64,000 nucleotides of DNA from Aphrophora alni (lineage: Eukaryota > Arthropoda > Insecta > Hemiptera > Aphrophoridae), in the NCBI GenBank assembly GCA_963513935.1, contig OY740777.1:15921092-15985091 (forward strand), written 5' to 3'. This document shows positions 1 to 11,705 of this stretch, piece after piece; position 1 is the first letter of the stretch; every line of letters starts with the position of its first letter. The notes beneath the pieces were generated by a model that had not been told where the DNA came from, searched no databases, and saw nothing but the letters and a program-made list of their open reading frames with translations. Both the position numbers and the translations under genes were made by a program.

Positions 1-314
1 TCGTTTATAACATTAAAAAAATACACTAATTTTAGGTAGGTAATTTGACAGTACCTTAAAATTTTTAAAATGTAATTTCAAATACAGTAATATATGGCAG
101 TAATTATATAGCAGAGCTGCCTCACTTCAAAATCAATTTTTAAAGGTTTTATTCGTCAAATAAATGTTGGAAAAATATTTTACTTTCGAAAAAAAGTGTC
201 GGAAAGATGATTACATAATACAATAATACAATTACACAAGTAGTTTTTTCGTGAAAAAATTAACTCTGTGTTATCTTTCATACTCATGACATTCACTTCA
301 ATAAACGTACGGAA

Positions 315-329
315 GGTTTGGCCAGGTGG

Positions 330-365
<36 letters not shown>

Positions 366-377
366 CAACCTGGCCAA
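315..377. repeat. (TA)n microsatellite framed by a 13-bp inverted repeat
   Basis: The sequence reads GGTTTGGCCAGGT, then about 30 bp of TA, then ACCTGGCCAAACC, so the tract forms one hairpin. The same hairpin with a much shorter TA tract is in the other Merlin copy (about 2399-2447). Confidence 0.75.
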
Positions 378-403
378 ACCTTTCGTGACATATAATAATA
401 CAG

Positions 404-656
404 CCCTACATATGCGTACACTGAAGCACATACGCAGACAATTGAACGTCAATGGAGGGAGGTGCGAGGAAATGTGCCGCGATATGGAAATTCAAAACAA
501 CATTTCCAGGGCCATATAGCCGAATTTATGTTTAAAAGAAAGTACAATGAGTATAATACTCGTTTTCATCATTTATGGCGAATTACGAGTGAAATACATT
601 TAAATTCAATAAATTCCTCTTTTACTGAATTTGCAGCAGAATTTGACTCTGATTAA
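404..656 (+). pseudogene. Merlin (ISXO2-like) transposase C-terminal remnant
   Basis: The + frame through 425-656 reads AHTQTIERQWREVRGNVPRYG and then HFQGHIAEFMFKRKY before a stop. The block THTQTIERxW...NVPRYG is the C-terminal signature of ISXO2-like/Merlin DDE transposases. Its Glu is, by family knowledge, the third catalytic residue. The N-terminal part with the first two Asp residues is absent, so this cannot be active. A TA microsatellite sits just upstream. The second copy at 2117-2373 (- strand) has the same protein tail. Confidence 0.8.
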
Positions 657-796
657 GATTTTCTTGTGTAATTATATTATGTAATCATCTTTCCGACACT
701 TTTTTTCGATAATAAAATATTTTTCCAACATTTATTTGACGAATAAAACCCATAAAAATTGATTTTGAAGTGAGGCAGCTCTGCTATATAATTACC

Positions 797-1231
797 ATAT
801 ATGGTAATTAGGCTATAGTTAAATGTATCTGAAAATAACTCACAACTATCAGAAATCAACTATAAACGTGCACGAGCCTAACTTCCATGTGATGCAAATT
901 TCTACACCTCGAAATTAAGCTCAATTGTCTAAGAAAACGTCTACTTTACCTAAGCTTATTTATTAAACACAGTTAAACACACTGACACTACTAAAAACTA
1001 CATTAATTTCCTTATTGATTACTCACAAATCACAGACGAAATGTTTAATTAATGTCACTAAACAAATTAAAACCAAATATCACCACAGCAAGGGTCTACC
1101 ACTACCATTCAAAGCGTCCAAACCGACCAACACTTCCTTTACTGGAGTTTATTTAGTCTATAGCACAAAGATAAGAGAATCTATATAAACAAATATATCT
1201 ACGTGATCTCATGGCCGAAAACTGACACTTC
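797..1231. other. Unannotated interval
   Basis: AT-rich sequence between the first Merlin copy and the foldback element. I see no gene, RNA or recognisable element. Confidence 0.4.
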
Positions 1232-1676
1232 ATAACTTATAGCAATGACTACATAAATACTATAAGACACGACATAGGATAGGGAAATAGTCTACGCTTT
1301 ACTGGTGCTGTTCGTCACAAGTATGACACACAGCTATCAGAAAGCGCTAGCAGCAGGTGCTTGACTGTACGCATCCCACTTGGTTGAGACTGTACAACTG
1401 TTGACACAGCATAGCCAGTGTTGTCAGTTCGTGCGCTGAGATAAGAGATTCTCGACCTTCCCTCGCATCTCTGGTCCCATATGTGGCATCAGTGCGCAAC
1501 TGAAACATTGTTTGACCGTAGAGCCACCTAGCGCCAGTCACATCAACTTCAGATTCTCTAGCAAAGAGCGACAGCTCCACACCCTAGCGGGTATTGGTCA
1601 ACTCAAGAATAAGCGTAGAATATTTAACATGGCCATGTCGTTTCTTATAGTATTTATGTAGTCATTGCTTATAGCT
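1232..1676. mobile_element. Foldback/MITE-like element with ~40-bp terminal inverted repeats
   Basis: The ends carry inverted copies of a sequence with core GCAATGACTACATAAATAC (left ~1232-1272, right ~1636-1676). The internal ~360 bp is less AT-rich than its surroundings and includes an unrecognised 77-codon frame on the - strand. No clear target duplication was found, so the superfamily is unknown. Confidence 0.55.
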
Positions 1677-1789
1677 AATTTAGAATTAAAAGAAACAAAA
1701 CCTACTGCTAAATTACCTCACCTTACCCTACAACATTAATTTACAATTACGAGGTTTAAAAATTTTGTGATAAATTGTTGTATAGAAAG

Positions 1790-1945
1790 TTACCCTTCGT
1801 AAGGAAGGGAATAAGACCCTCTTGATATACCAATACAATTTAACATTTGCTTCAACGTTTAGAAGGCATTACGTTTAGAAGTTCCGTTTGTATTAGGCCT
1901 ACATTGTACGATTGGTCTGGGTAAGTACCATGATGGCGCCGATTG
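1790..1945 (+). repeat. Dispersed repeat family B, copy 1
   Basis: Shares the anchor CTGGGTAAGTACCAT and the upstream 'ctcttgat.tacca.tacaattta' stretch with about ten other sites in the window (for example 42360-42530 and, inverted, 4290-4455). The class is unknown. Confidence 0.6.
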
Positions 1946-1977
1946 AATCTGTTTTAACGATGTTCAACCCTAAAATG

Positions 1978-2662
1978 GGTAATTATATAGCAGAGCTGCC
2001 TCACTTCAAAATCAATTTTTATGGGTTTTATTCGTCAAATAAATGTTGGAAAAATATTTTATTATCGAAAAAAAGTGTCGGAAAGATGATTACATAATAT
2101 AATTACCAAGAAAATCTTAATCACAGTCAAATTCTGCTGCAAATTCAGTAGAAGAGGAATTTATTGAATTTAAATGTATTTCACTCGTAATTCGCCATAA
2201 ATGATGAAAACGAGTATTATACTCATTGTACTTTCTCTTAAACATAAATTCGGCTATATGGCCCTGGAAATGTTGTTTTGAATTTCCATATCGCGGCACA
2301 TTTCCTCGCACCTCCCTCCATTGACGTTCAATTGTCTGCTTGGCTGCGTATGTGCTTCAGTGTACGCATATGTAGGGCTGTATTATTATATGTCACGAAA
2401 GGTTTGGCCAGGTTGCTATATATATATAACCACCTGGCCGAACCTTCCGTACGTTTATTGAAGTGAATGTCATGAGTATGAAAGATAACACAGAGTTAAT
2501 TTTTTCACGAAAAAACTACTTGTGTAATTGTATTATTGTATTATGTAATCATCTTTCCGACACTTTTTTTTCCGATAGTAAAATATTTTTCCAACATTTA
2601 TTTGACGAATAAAACCCATAAAAATTGATTTTGAAGTGAGGCAGCTCTGCTATATAATTACC
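1978..2662 (-). mobile_element. Non-autonomous Merlin-family DNA transposon, copy 2
   Basis: 685-bp element with ends GGTAATTATATAGC... and ...GCTATATAATTACC and perfect 8-bp target duplications CTAAAATG (1970-1977 and 2663-2670). It is inverted relative to copy 1 and about 1.2 kb from it. The TIRs and internal sequence are closely similar to copy 1, so the two come from one subfamily. Confidence 0.87.
2117..2373 (-). pseudogene. Merlin transposase C-terminal remnant, copy 2
   Basis: The - strand carries the same tail as copy 1 (RGNVPRYG...FMFKRKY, stop at 2117). Next to the conserved 'HTQ' block it has an 8-nt insertion (CCAAGCAG or equivalent) that shifts frame relative to copy 1. Only the C-terminal part of the transposase is present; it is non-functional. 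Confidence 0.75.
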
Positions 2663-2713
2663 CTAAAATGTATAGACAAATTGGTCGCACATTTTATAAA
2701 TGTCGGTTTGATG

Positions 2714-3071
2714 CAGGGCCGGATTTCCCAATAGGCCCAGAAGGCCCGGGCCTATGGACGCAAGCTCCCAGGGGGCGCACGGCCGAGAGAATTTTTTTTT
2801 TTTTTTTAATATCTAGAAATAAAAATAAATAGCCATAACTTAATATATTTTTTGAATTGATTACAAAAACATCATTCTGATTTTGAAGTTCATTGGAACA
2901 AATAATTGTTGGTAAAGTTAAACTATTTTTCAACATTACGCATCAACTTCGTTACAACATAGGCGTGATATAATTTTTTAATAAAGGTTTTTGGGGAAGT
3001 AACTTCAACCAGACTAGGGGGCGGAAAAAATTATTGGGCCTAGGGGCGCCAAAATGCTAAATCCGGCCCTG
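2714..3071. mobile_element. hAT-like MITE (CAGGGCCGG ends)
   Basis: 358-bp element starting CAGGGCCGGATT and ending AATCCGGCCCTG, flanked by TTTGATG (2707-2713 and 3072-3078; 8 bp if a shared G is counted). GC-rich ends with an AT-rich centre, CA...TG termini and a 7-8 bp duplication fit hAT-type non-autonomous elements. No transposase remains. Confidence 0.7.
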
Positions 3072-3424
3072 TTTGATGGAAAAAAGAAACTTTTTATTTT
3101 TTCTTAAAACTAATTTTTTTCTCAATATCTTTATTATTTTGATCAGTTTCTTAAATATAATTCCTAATGAATGAAACAATATCCCGGGAAACAAAATTGC
3201 CGGGATTAGTTAAAGGAGGGGGAATCAAGTGTTTTGTAAAAGTTGAAATATCTCAAAATCGATTCTACCAATGTCTATTAAATACGTTGTAAATGTTAAT
3301 ATTTACCATTGCTATAAACCGCAAATATACCTGCAAAAATATGACGGTTCTTAACCATTTTGGGGGGAAATGGGGACCAATAATGTTCTATTTTACCTTA
3401 CTACTTGTTTTTAAAGGGGGAAAC

Positions 3425-3605
3425 ATCTTGCTCTTCATCTTCGAATACCCTAATAACGTCAAAGTCGGAAAAAACAAGAGTTCGTCAAGAGAGACCTAAT
3501 AGCAAAGATGAAAGAGAGGGATATAACCCATGACTACATGGGAAATGTGTAGATTCAGCTAGGTACCCTTGGGATTGTCAAACCCGTAAAGTGAGAAAAA
3601 CTACA
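3425..3605 (+). repeat. Dispersed repeat family A, copy 1
   Basis: Contains the family order: 'taataacgtcaaagtcgg' ... 'gtcaagagagacc' ... GTGTAGATTCAGCTAGGT ... 'ttgggattg'. The same order occurs at 14585, 32370 and 33065 (+) and inverted at 15305, 28530, 44260 and 52440. No coding capacity is visible in any copy. Confidence 0.65.
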
Positions 3606-4289
3606 GAAATGCAAACACCCATGTTGACACGTAAGCCTACAACTAACTAAATAAGGGTCGTATGCCAAAGGTGTGGTGATATAACGGTTTCATCGAATGA
3701 ACAACTTTTTTTTTTTAAACTGAGCTCCTAATTGAGAATTAACCGAAAATATTTCAGCCTTATTTAAATCGTTTTATTTTTAATTCAGTAACCTATACTG
3801 GACTTGTTTCTACATTGGTTGGCTGATACGAAAAATTTATAACTTGATTTAAAAGTTATTTTAGGCACTTTCTTATCATTTGATGTTGAAAAAACATTTA
3901 TACATTGTTATTTGCATATTTTAAAGCTTCATAAAATAACTGTTGGATCTTTAAAGAAAGTACGAACGTCATTAAGGTTTTCGTCTAAAAATGAATTCCC
4001 CAATTCTTTATTTATTTCATCATGTTCTATTTTATATCCATTCGGTAAATATAATTTAAATAGTAATCATTTATTTTCCTAAATAGTTTACAGGAAAAAC
4101 AAAACAATCTATTAGAAAGGAAGAGAAATAAATTGGACATCTCTTTGGCCAGTAGTGCCATCTTTTGAAAAGTAAAAAGTCGTAACGTGTCCACTTCTCC
4201 AAGTGCTACCACAGTAAAACCACTCACTTTTTCTTTGACCACATCGACTTAATAATGTAAACTTTCATGTAATAATAATGTCAAAACAA

Positions 4290-4455
4290 ACAAGTTTATG
4301 GGCGCCATCACGGTACCTACCCAGTTTGTCTAATACAAGCAGACCCTCTAAATGTAGGCTTAATACCCAATAGTTGGTTTTCTTATGTCTTGTAGGAAAT
4401 GTTAAATTATATTGGGTGATCGAGAGGTCTTATCCAGTAGGTTGTTTGCTTAAAA
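4290..4455 (-). repeat. Dispersed repeat family B, copy 2
   Basis: Inverted copy: GGCGCCATCACGGTACCTACC followed by 'tgtaggaaatgttaaattat' and 'cttatccagtaggtt', as in the 13550, 54355 and 58550 copies. Confidence 0.6.
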
Positions 4456-6499
4456 TGTTGTACAGAAAAAAACACCATAAAAAATATGAATCTCCATAAC
4501 AAATTAAAAAGTTGGCAGCCATATTGGAAAATGGAGACCAAACAAATTTTTAATATATATGACAACGGTCACTCATTTGAATGCAATGTTTTGGTGAAAA
4601 TATCTGTTTGAGGTCTCCTGACCTCCCCCCCCCTCCCCAAGTAGTTTGGAAAATATTAATCTGTCGTTTGTACAGTGCTAACCAAAGAGTTTTATCAAAT
4701 TCTGTATATGGGCCTAATTTCGAGATTTTTTTTAACTGCATATTTTGGAGTAGCTGATATAAGAACAAAATTCAAACATCGGATAAATTCCAAAAAATGT
4801 TTAAGGGTTTTGTTCAAATTTCACTAAAATGTAACCCTTATGTTACTAAAAAGAAAATTTAGAAAAAAACCCCTGTTTTTGAATCATAATTGAAAATTCA
4901 CAAAAAATTACCATCTACCCATTTTCTGTATCGACACAATTTTTCAAAATCTCTGTACCAATTTCACTCAAATTTTGTAAAAAACGCGAAAATAATCAAA
5001 TTTGTAGTCCAAATCTGTGAAACAACCGAATAAAAGCATTTTTAATTGTCATTAGAATTAACACGCATTTTAGGAATTAAACCAAAATGTCGTAAAAAGG
5101 TTTTTTTTTTTTTAATTGTAGCTTTTTAAAAATATTTTCGCTACAAAGTAAAATTTCAAATGTTTTTACTTCGCGGATGGGTCTCTGAGAAAGTTAGTGC
5201 ATTATAAAAATCCCAATTGTAATATTGGATTATAAAACGTGTTGGGAACACATTGACGCACCCAGGAGCCAGAAGTGTACTGTTTTATTTCTAGTTGTGT
5301 GGTGGCGCCAATTTTAACAGGAAAGAATTTGGCTGACGGCCTCTTTCGTGTGACAGACTTTAGAAAAACAGTCAATCCGTGTCAGAGTCTGTTAATAACT
5401 TGCCTGATAACATTTATACTGTCCCACTTATTGTGACACTTAACGAAAAACTTTTTTCTATAGGTTAAAGAATGACCAACAAAAAACGAAAAACTATTTT
5501 TTGGTAATCGTCTACAACAACCCAGATCAACTTAAACCAATCTATTACTGAACTGTTGTTAATAATATTACAATCCATTACCCAGAAATGCACTAAAAAT
5601 GTTTCCCTTGGCAGTTTCAAAATGTTGTTTAATACTAATTTCAATTTAATCATTTTTCCACATTAGCAAATAAAAATTTTAAACTAAAATTAATTGGAAA
5701 AAGTTTTTGCACTGTTCGATATAGAACTTGACATCGATTACTTGTAAAACTAATTGTTACAGACTCATAAAGAACTTTTTCAAACTGCCGCCATTGTGAA
5801 ATTTCCCAACCATTTTTACTTTCCGTAAACGTAGTGTAGAGAAGTTATACGGTAGATCCAAAAAAATCGATGTTGTATTGAAATCCACTGAGCCTAAAGA
5901 AAAGATCTTTTTTAATTGATTTCTGTCATCTGTGGAGTAGTGTGACGATTTAGAGCCACGGTTAACGGTTTAAGTCCCTTTGGTTGCAGTCCAGGACTGA
6001 GAGCAACCTCGATTGCCAATCGTGGTTGCAACATACCAGCGTGTAGCAAGGACTTTAGTAATAATCCCTTTACTACACCGCAACGTCTGTAGTGTTCTTT
6101 TCCAGCTGAACTGATAAGAAGAAAGTCGATGACGTAGAATATGGTGCCCCGGAACAGTGAGAGTGTTATGTCAGCCTTGGTTTCGGTTAATGGAGTTTTC
6201 AAAGTTCTCGGGAATGCCGCGGAAATAGATATATTTAAATAGACAGCCAGTCTTAGACCACCGTTATTACTTTCGAGGTTATGTCCGGTTACTTTTCTAT
6301 AATTAGAAATAAGTCCTGCCAATTAGTTTATTGTAATTAACTCATTAAGATTTGATTATCTAGAGTGGTGGTTGGTCTGAAGGGAATTTAGATCTCGTAG
6401 GGAATGGTTGAGCACGTATTATCTAGTTGTTTAATTTGATCCCAAGCAACCGTTACACGGTAGAGTAGTTCTTTAGAGTCCTAACGAGTGGATCTAATT

Positions 6500-6503
<4 letters not shown>
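4456..6503. other. Interval without recognised gene
   Basis: Mostly AT-rich unique-looking sequence. One 136-codon open frame on the - strand (5912-6322) lies in a less AT-rich patch. I recognise no domain in it, no other copy in the window and no splice partner, so it is not called a gene. Confidence 0.4.
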
Positions 6504-6546
<43 letters not shown>

Positions 6547-6555
6547 TATATATAC
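6504..6555. repeat. (TA)n microsatellite
   Basis: About 40-50 bp of alternating TA. Confidence 0.9.
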
Positions 6556-7393
6556 ATATTTCGTTTATGCTAAATCTTTAATTTTTGATCGTTCAAAATT
6601 ACGAAATAGCTGCTATAACACGATGACTCGATACTCAAATTTTCTCAAAATCTACAACGAATATTTCGATCGAAATTTTGTTAAAATGTAGCTTCTGATG
6701 ACATCGACAAAATGTATTGGTTGCCATCTTGTAAATAATGCCGATCCTTTATCAGTAGAAAAAAAAATAGAAAAATCATTCATTAAACAATCGGTTACGA
6801 AAAATCGGCTCTAAAATCAGTTTATGTTGATCCAAATATCTCCAAAAATTCGTGAGTTATCGGTAAAAAAAAACAATGAAAACATGATTTCTAAAATTTT
6901 CCTCTACCGATTTTAATGAAATATGAATATTAATTACCCAACCAGTGTGAAACATTGCAAGGAATAGAAAACTGCCTTAATAATTTCTAATGAAACGACA
7001 ACTAAACTTGATCGCTTTCATTTAATCTTGATTTCATTATACAGGGTGTTCCAAAAATCGTTGCAAAACTTCAGGAACTTATTCCTCAAATCAAAACTAA
7101 TGCCCAATTTTATATAATATATTTTCTAAAATGCTTAGTTTTCTGTCTGGTAGCCATTTTGTGTTTTAATTATATAGTCTTTTACTCTACGCGTCCTCTG
7201 ATAATACTGACCACCTCCCCACTAATTCTAACCTTTATATAGACATACAAGGAGTGTTGAAAGAATTATTTATTTTTTTTAACGCGGCTATGTTGAATAA
7301 TTCACTACTAAGTAATAATTAAATGTAATATATCTGTTTTATTCTAACACATTTTTTAACACAGATGGTACACATGTGTTAGTCTTTTCAATT

Positions 7394-7395
<2 letters not shown>
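6556..7395. other. AT-rich interval with a solo 'acagggtgtt' end
   Basis: No gene seen. At ~7041 a sequence beginning ACAGGGTGTTCCAAAAATCG resembles the left end of the 39181-39813 element and continues with its 'aaaatgcttagttttc' and 'ccattttgtgttttaa' motifs. It is probably a truncated relative. Confidence 0.45.
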
Positions 7396-7576
<181 letters not shown>

Positions 7577-7885
7577 TGGAATGCGCGATAACAACTCTAG
7601 GTACAGCATATCTCTGTTCCAGAGCCCACGTAATATGTATTCTAATTAATTGCAGACTGTAAATAATAAGTATTATATGTAAACTTGTTACTTAGTTGAT
7701 TTAATAAGTCTATTCTGTAATAGGCAAAAATCAATGCAGAACATTGCTTCGAAATGAAAATACACAAGGAGGTGGAATTGATTTTTCAATATTTTTAGTT
7801 GCATGTGACATTGCGGGTATGTTTATATATATAGACTCTATCTCTTCTGTAGATAAGTATTTTGAGAGGAGGCGTAAAGTAGAAG

Positions 7886-7887
7886 TG

Positions 7888-7934
<47 letters not shown>
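7886..7934. repeat. (TA)n microsatellite
   Basis: About 48 bp of alternating TA. Confidence 0.9.
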
Positions 7935-7936
<2 letters not shown>

Positions 7937-8109
7937 AAGAAGAAAAAAAAATTTTCCCACCAATTCACCTGAGAGAAAGAGGAATAATAGGCTACAATCA
8001 CTTTAAAAAAAATTTAGAAAACTTTGTTTATTACAAAACAAAGTTTACAATATTTATTATGACCGTTTGAACTCGGCTTCAGTTAGGATTTGTACCTGCA
8101 ATCAAAATA

Positions 8110-8733
8110 TAGAGTGTGTCAAAATTCATGATAACATATTTTGTGTAAGTTTTTCAATGTAATGATATTTCTTTATATTCTTTTTGTACTCCTGTTATAG
8201 ACGGACATTTTGGAAAAAATAAAACAAAATTATTTTCAATTTTGAGTTATGGAAGAGAATATATTTTTAATTTTATAAAGCGATTGTAATTGACCTCTCT
8301 ATGGAAAGCCATTTAGCTTGTCTATCTACAGATTAAAATCCACAATTTTGGAAAAGTATAGGGTGTTCAAAATTTTAATTTCAAAATTATGTTGTTTTTT
8401 TCTACGATTTAATTTGTGTAGTTCTTTTCAGCTGGCGTAGAATGATACTTTAAACAATTGAGCTCCATAATTGTTTGTCTTAATCTGTCAATAGACAAAG
8501 TAAATAATTTTCTATGGAGAGGTCACGTGATAGTTTGCCAATAACAAGTCTAGTAACAGCGCTATAAATATATATACTGTTTAAATACTTCCAAAACTAA
8601 AAAAGTGGAAATAGTTTTGTTTTTATTTTTTACCAAAATTTAACTAGGCTATTATATTGAACAAAAATAATATGAAGGAATATTAATAAATTATGAAAAA
8701 ACAGGTTTTTTTTCAATTTTGACACACTCTGTA
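8110..8733. mobile_element. Mariner-like MITE with AGAGTGTGTCAAAATT ends
   Basis: Left end TAGAGTGTGTCAAAATT (~8110) and right end AATTTTGACACACTCTGTA (~8716-8733) are inverted copies bordered by TA. The interior is AT-rich and non-coding. TA borders and a CAGAGTG-like terminus suggest a Tc1/mariner-type non-autonomous element. Confidence 0.6.
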
Positions 8734-8784
8734 TATTTTAGATTTACGGTAGATATCTCTAATCAAGCACTTTCTGACGCACAC

Positions 8785-9030
8785 CCTAACCTAACCTAAC
8801 CTAACCTAACCTAACCTAACCTAACCTAACCTAACCTAACCTAGCCTAACCTAACCTAACCTAACCTAACCTAACCTAACCTAGCCTAACCTAACCTAAC
8901 CTAACCTAGCCTAACCTAACCTAACCTAACCTAACCTAACCTAACCTAACCTAACCTAACCTAACCTAACCTAACCTAACCTAACCAAACCTAACCTAAC
9001 CAAACTTAACCTAACCTAACCTAAACCTAA
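8785..9030. repeat. Interstitial telomere-like array (CCTAA)n
   Basis: About 246 bp of CCTAA pentamers, the complement of the insect telomere repeat TTAGG. A few CCTAG and CCAAA variants are present. It sits inside repeat-rich sequence and is not at a chromosome end here. Confidence 0.95.
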
Positions 9031-9479
9031 CGCACATTCTAGCGTTCTTCTACATTAATTAGTTGCCAAGAATAATTGTTCTCAGTGGCGTCCCACTCTT
9101 TTACCGACAACTACGGAACTGTCATTTTCGGGGACGTTTAGTTTTGTTTGTTCAGTATTTAATTGCTGTCTGTGAACGAGTTCACGCATTGTTATTTCAT
9201 TTCTACCGGAATAATAATTATAGGAATCTAATTCTAGGTTGTCTCATTTAAATGACAGGAAATAGCCTTGACTATATAGGAATTCCCTTGTTCAACATTG
9301 CCAAAATATAATGAGCTATTATAGATTAATGAAAAATATGCATATATGGAGGGATTTCCCGAATACCGTTTCACGTTGCTGCGATCGCCGTTTTTGACTG
9401 TATCATCGTCTCGGAGAATCAAAAAGCGTCCGTACGTCGTTATTGTCGTCTATACGTAACCACGACAGCGGCTATAAAA

Positions 9480-9870
9480 CAAAACATGAAATTGGGGACT
9501 ATATAGAACTCTATTGAAATTCAAAAAATGGAATTTAGAATATCAAAACAGTTTTTTGTTCATATATCGTGTGTTATTCAACTTATAACACTGAATTGGA
9601 TAAAAATTTTGCAGATCTCAATTCTGCATGTAATGATGCCAACCCTACTTCTCTACGATGACAAATAGCGAAGTTAATGTCAAAAAAGTAATTTCGAGCC
9701 GTGACCTTCCAAGGATTCGTATAGTCACCGTTAGGAGGAGCGTAGAGAGTGGAGGCTCCTACAACAAGGGCAGAGATATGGACACGTGCGGAGCGAGTGG
9801 AAAGTATTGACGCATATACATTTACGAGGCGTGTTTTTAAAATAAGTAATCCTGGGCTGTGAAATAAACT
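9480..9870 (+). repeat. Dispersed repeat family B, copy 3
   Basis: Shares 'gggactatat', 'ttgaaattcaaaaaat', 'gttattcaacttataaca', 'ttgcagat.tcaattctgcatgtaatg' and 'aatagcgaagttaatgtc' with the copies at 28720, 41850 and 52820. Open frames across it are incidental. Confidence 0.65.
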
Positions 9871-10259
9871 GTCCAATTACACTTACTTTATCGCTCACTC
9901 GTCCCCGAAAACAAAAAACTAACCAAGCATTCGGTAGCTTGGAATCAATTTGAGAATACTCTCATCATTAAATGACAGACAGTCAATGTTGGATAGCTCC
10001 TGTTTATTTTATTACTGCAATACACCTGTTTCTAAGGTCTACAAAACTATACTAGGCTGCTTATCATAATGCATAAATCATACACAAATTACTTAAATTA
10101 AAAACGATTGCAAACTATTTACAAATACATAGGGTCTACACCACGAGCTGTTTCTACCGGCTTCGCAGGGGAATATTTCAGATTTAAGATTTTTAGCCCA
10201 ACCCTAATGTTGGTGGTATAAAAATAAATTATGCCCAAATACAGCAACACACCAATTTT

Positions 10260-11049
10260 CATTAAAATCGACCCGTAAAGAACAAAGATATGATACTTGT
10301 TTTAGGGGTAAAAAACACCCTTGGAGTGGAACATTTTCAAAACCCTTTCTTAGTACGCGTTCTACGAACCTACCCCAAACCATGTTTAAAATTCAAAACC
10401 TCTAGGCTTCTTGGATCCAGAGATATGCTGTAGGTGTAAAAACCACTCTTGGAGGGAACTTTTTCAAAACCCTTTCTTAGTACGCGTCTACATACCTACC
10501 CCAAACCATGTTAAAAATTCATAACTCTAGGCTTCTTGGATCCTGAGATATGCTTTAGGGGTAAAAACACCCTTGGAGTGGAACATTTTAAAAACCCTTT
10601 CTTAGTACGCGTCCTACATACCTACCCCAAACCATGTTTAAAATTCATATCTCTAGGCTTCTTGGATCCAGAGATATGCTGTAGGTGTAAAAACCACTCT
10701 TGGAGGGAACATTTTCAAAACCCTTTCTTAGTACGCGTCTACATACCTACCCCAAACCATGTTTAAAATTCATAACTCTAGGCTTCTTGGATCCAGAGAT
10801 ATGCTGTAGGTGTAAAAAACACTCTTGGAGGGAACATTTTCAAAACCCTTTCTTAGTACGCGTCCTACATACCTACCCCAAACCATGTTACAAAATTCAT
10901 AGCTCTAGGCCTCTTGGATCCAGAGATATGGTTTAGGGGTAAAAAACACCCTTGTAGTGGAACATTTTCAAAACCCTTTCTTAGTACTCGTCTACAGACC
11001 TACCCCAAACGATCTTAAAAAAAATTATAGTTCTAGGCTTCTTGGACCC
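10260..11049. repeat. ~125-bp satellite, about six tandem units
   Basis: Units recur at about 10304, 10434, 10558, 10684, 10809 and 10935. Each contains 'acccttggagtggaacattttc', TTAGTACGCGTC, CATACCTACCCCAAACCATG and 'ctaggcttcttggatccag'. Divergence between units is low. Two chance open frames span the array and have the repeat's own period. Confidence 0.9.
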
Positions 11050-11705
11050 AGAGAGGGGCAACCCAATAAAAAAGATTTAGGTTATATAAATTGTGGGGGT
11101 TTAGAAGATGTTTGATCGAATATTTCAAATGGTATGTATAGGCTTTGTGAAAGCTCATTTGTAAACGTTTCCATGTGACATGAAAAATGACGAAATAAAT
11201 TAATATTCTGACCACCCAAAACAAAATGGCGACCAAAAAAAATATTTTATTTACGAAGCTAGTACGAAAAATCGGTTCGAAAGCAAGACATTAGATTTTA
11301 CTAAATGTTGGCTCACTGCTTCAAATACAAGACCTGGTTGTTTTGTGGGGAATCTCTTAAATCACGCCCTAACGTAACGAAATTGTTTGAAAAAATACTG
11401 TACTACTGCATGTAGATAGCTACAGGAGAACAAGTTGAACATTGATATGATGTAAAAACACATTATATCATACAAGTAGATGTACCGTAACAGTTTAGTT
11501 TAGTAAATAAAATAACTCTTTTGACCGCCATTTTGTTTTAGGTGGTCAGAATTTAATTTTCTTTATGTCATTTTTCTTATCTCGCAGAGACGTTTAAAAT
11601 GAGATATGACAAGCCTATAGGCCTACCATTAAAAAAATTTAACAACCCCCCCCCCAATTAAAATAACCTAAACCTTTTCTTATTTAGGTTCTTCCTCTCA
11701 CCTAC
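11050..11705. mobile_element. Foldback element with ~200-bp arms
   Basis: Left arm ~11050-11256 and right arm ~11503-11703 are inverted copies. Shared marks are 'gatttaggttat', a CTGACCACC(C/T)AAAACAAAATGG block and 'attttatttac'. A spacer of ~245 bp lies between. It directly abuts the satellite. No coding remnant is visible. Confidence 0.65.

Larger units (their letters stand above)
98..796 (+). mobile_element. Non-autonomous Merlin-family DNA transposon, copy 1
   Basis: About 125-bp terminal inverted repeats begin (C)AGTAATTATATAGCAGAGC on the left and end GCTATATAATTACC on the right. They are flanked by 8-bp direct repeats ATATATGG (90-97 and 797-804). The inside keeps the 3' end of a transposase gene on the + strand. 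IS1016/IS1595-like Merlin elements are known for 8-9 bp duplications and GG-starting ends, which fits. At 699 bp it is a deletion derivative. Confidence 0.82.

Noticed and set aside
1347..1580. 77-codon open frame on the - strand
   Set aside because: Inside a foldback element, unrecognised, no other support.
10536..10936. Two overlapping open frames of 76-78 codons
   Set aside because: They follow the 125-bp satellite period and encode only its translation.
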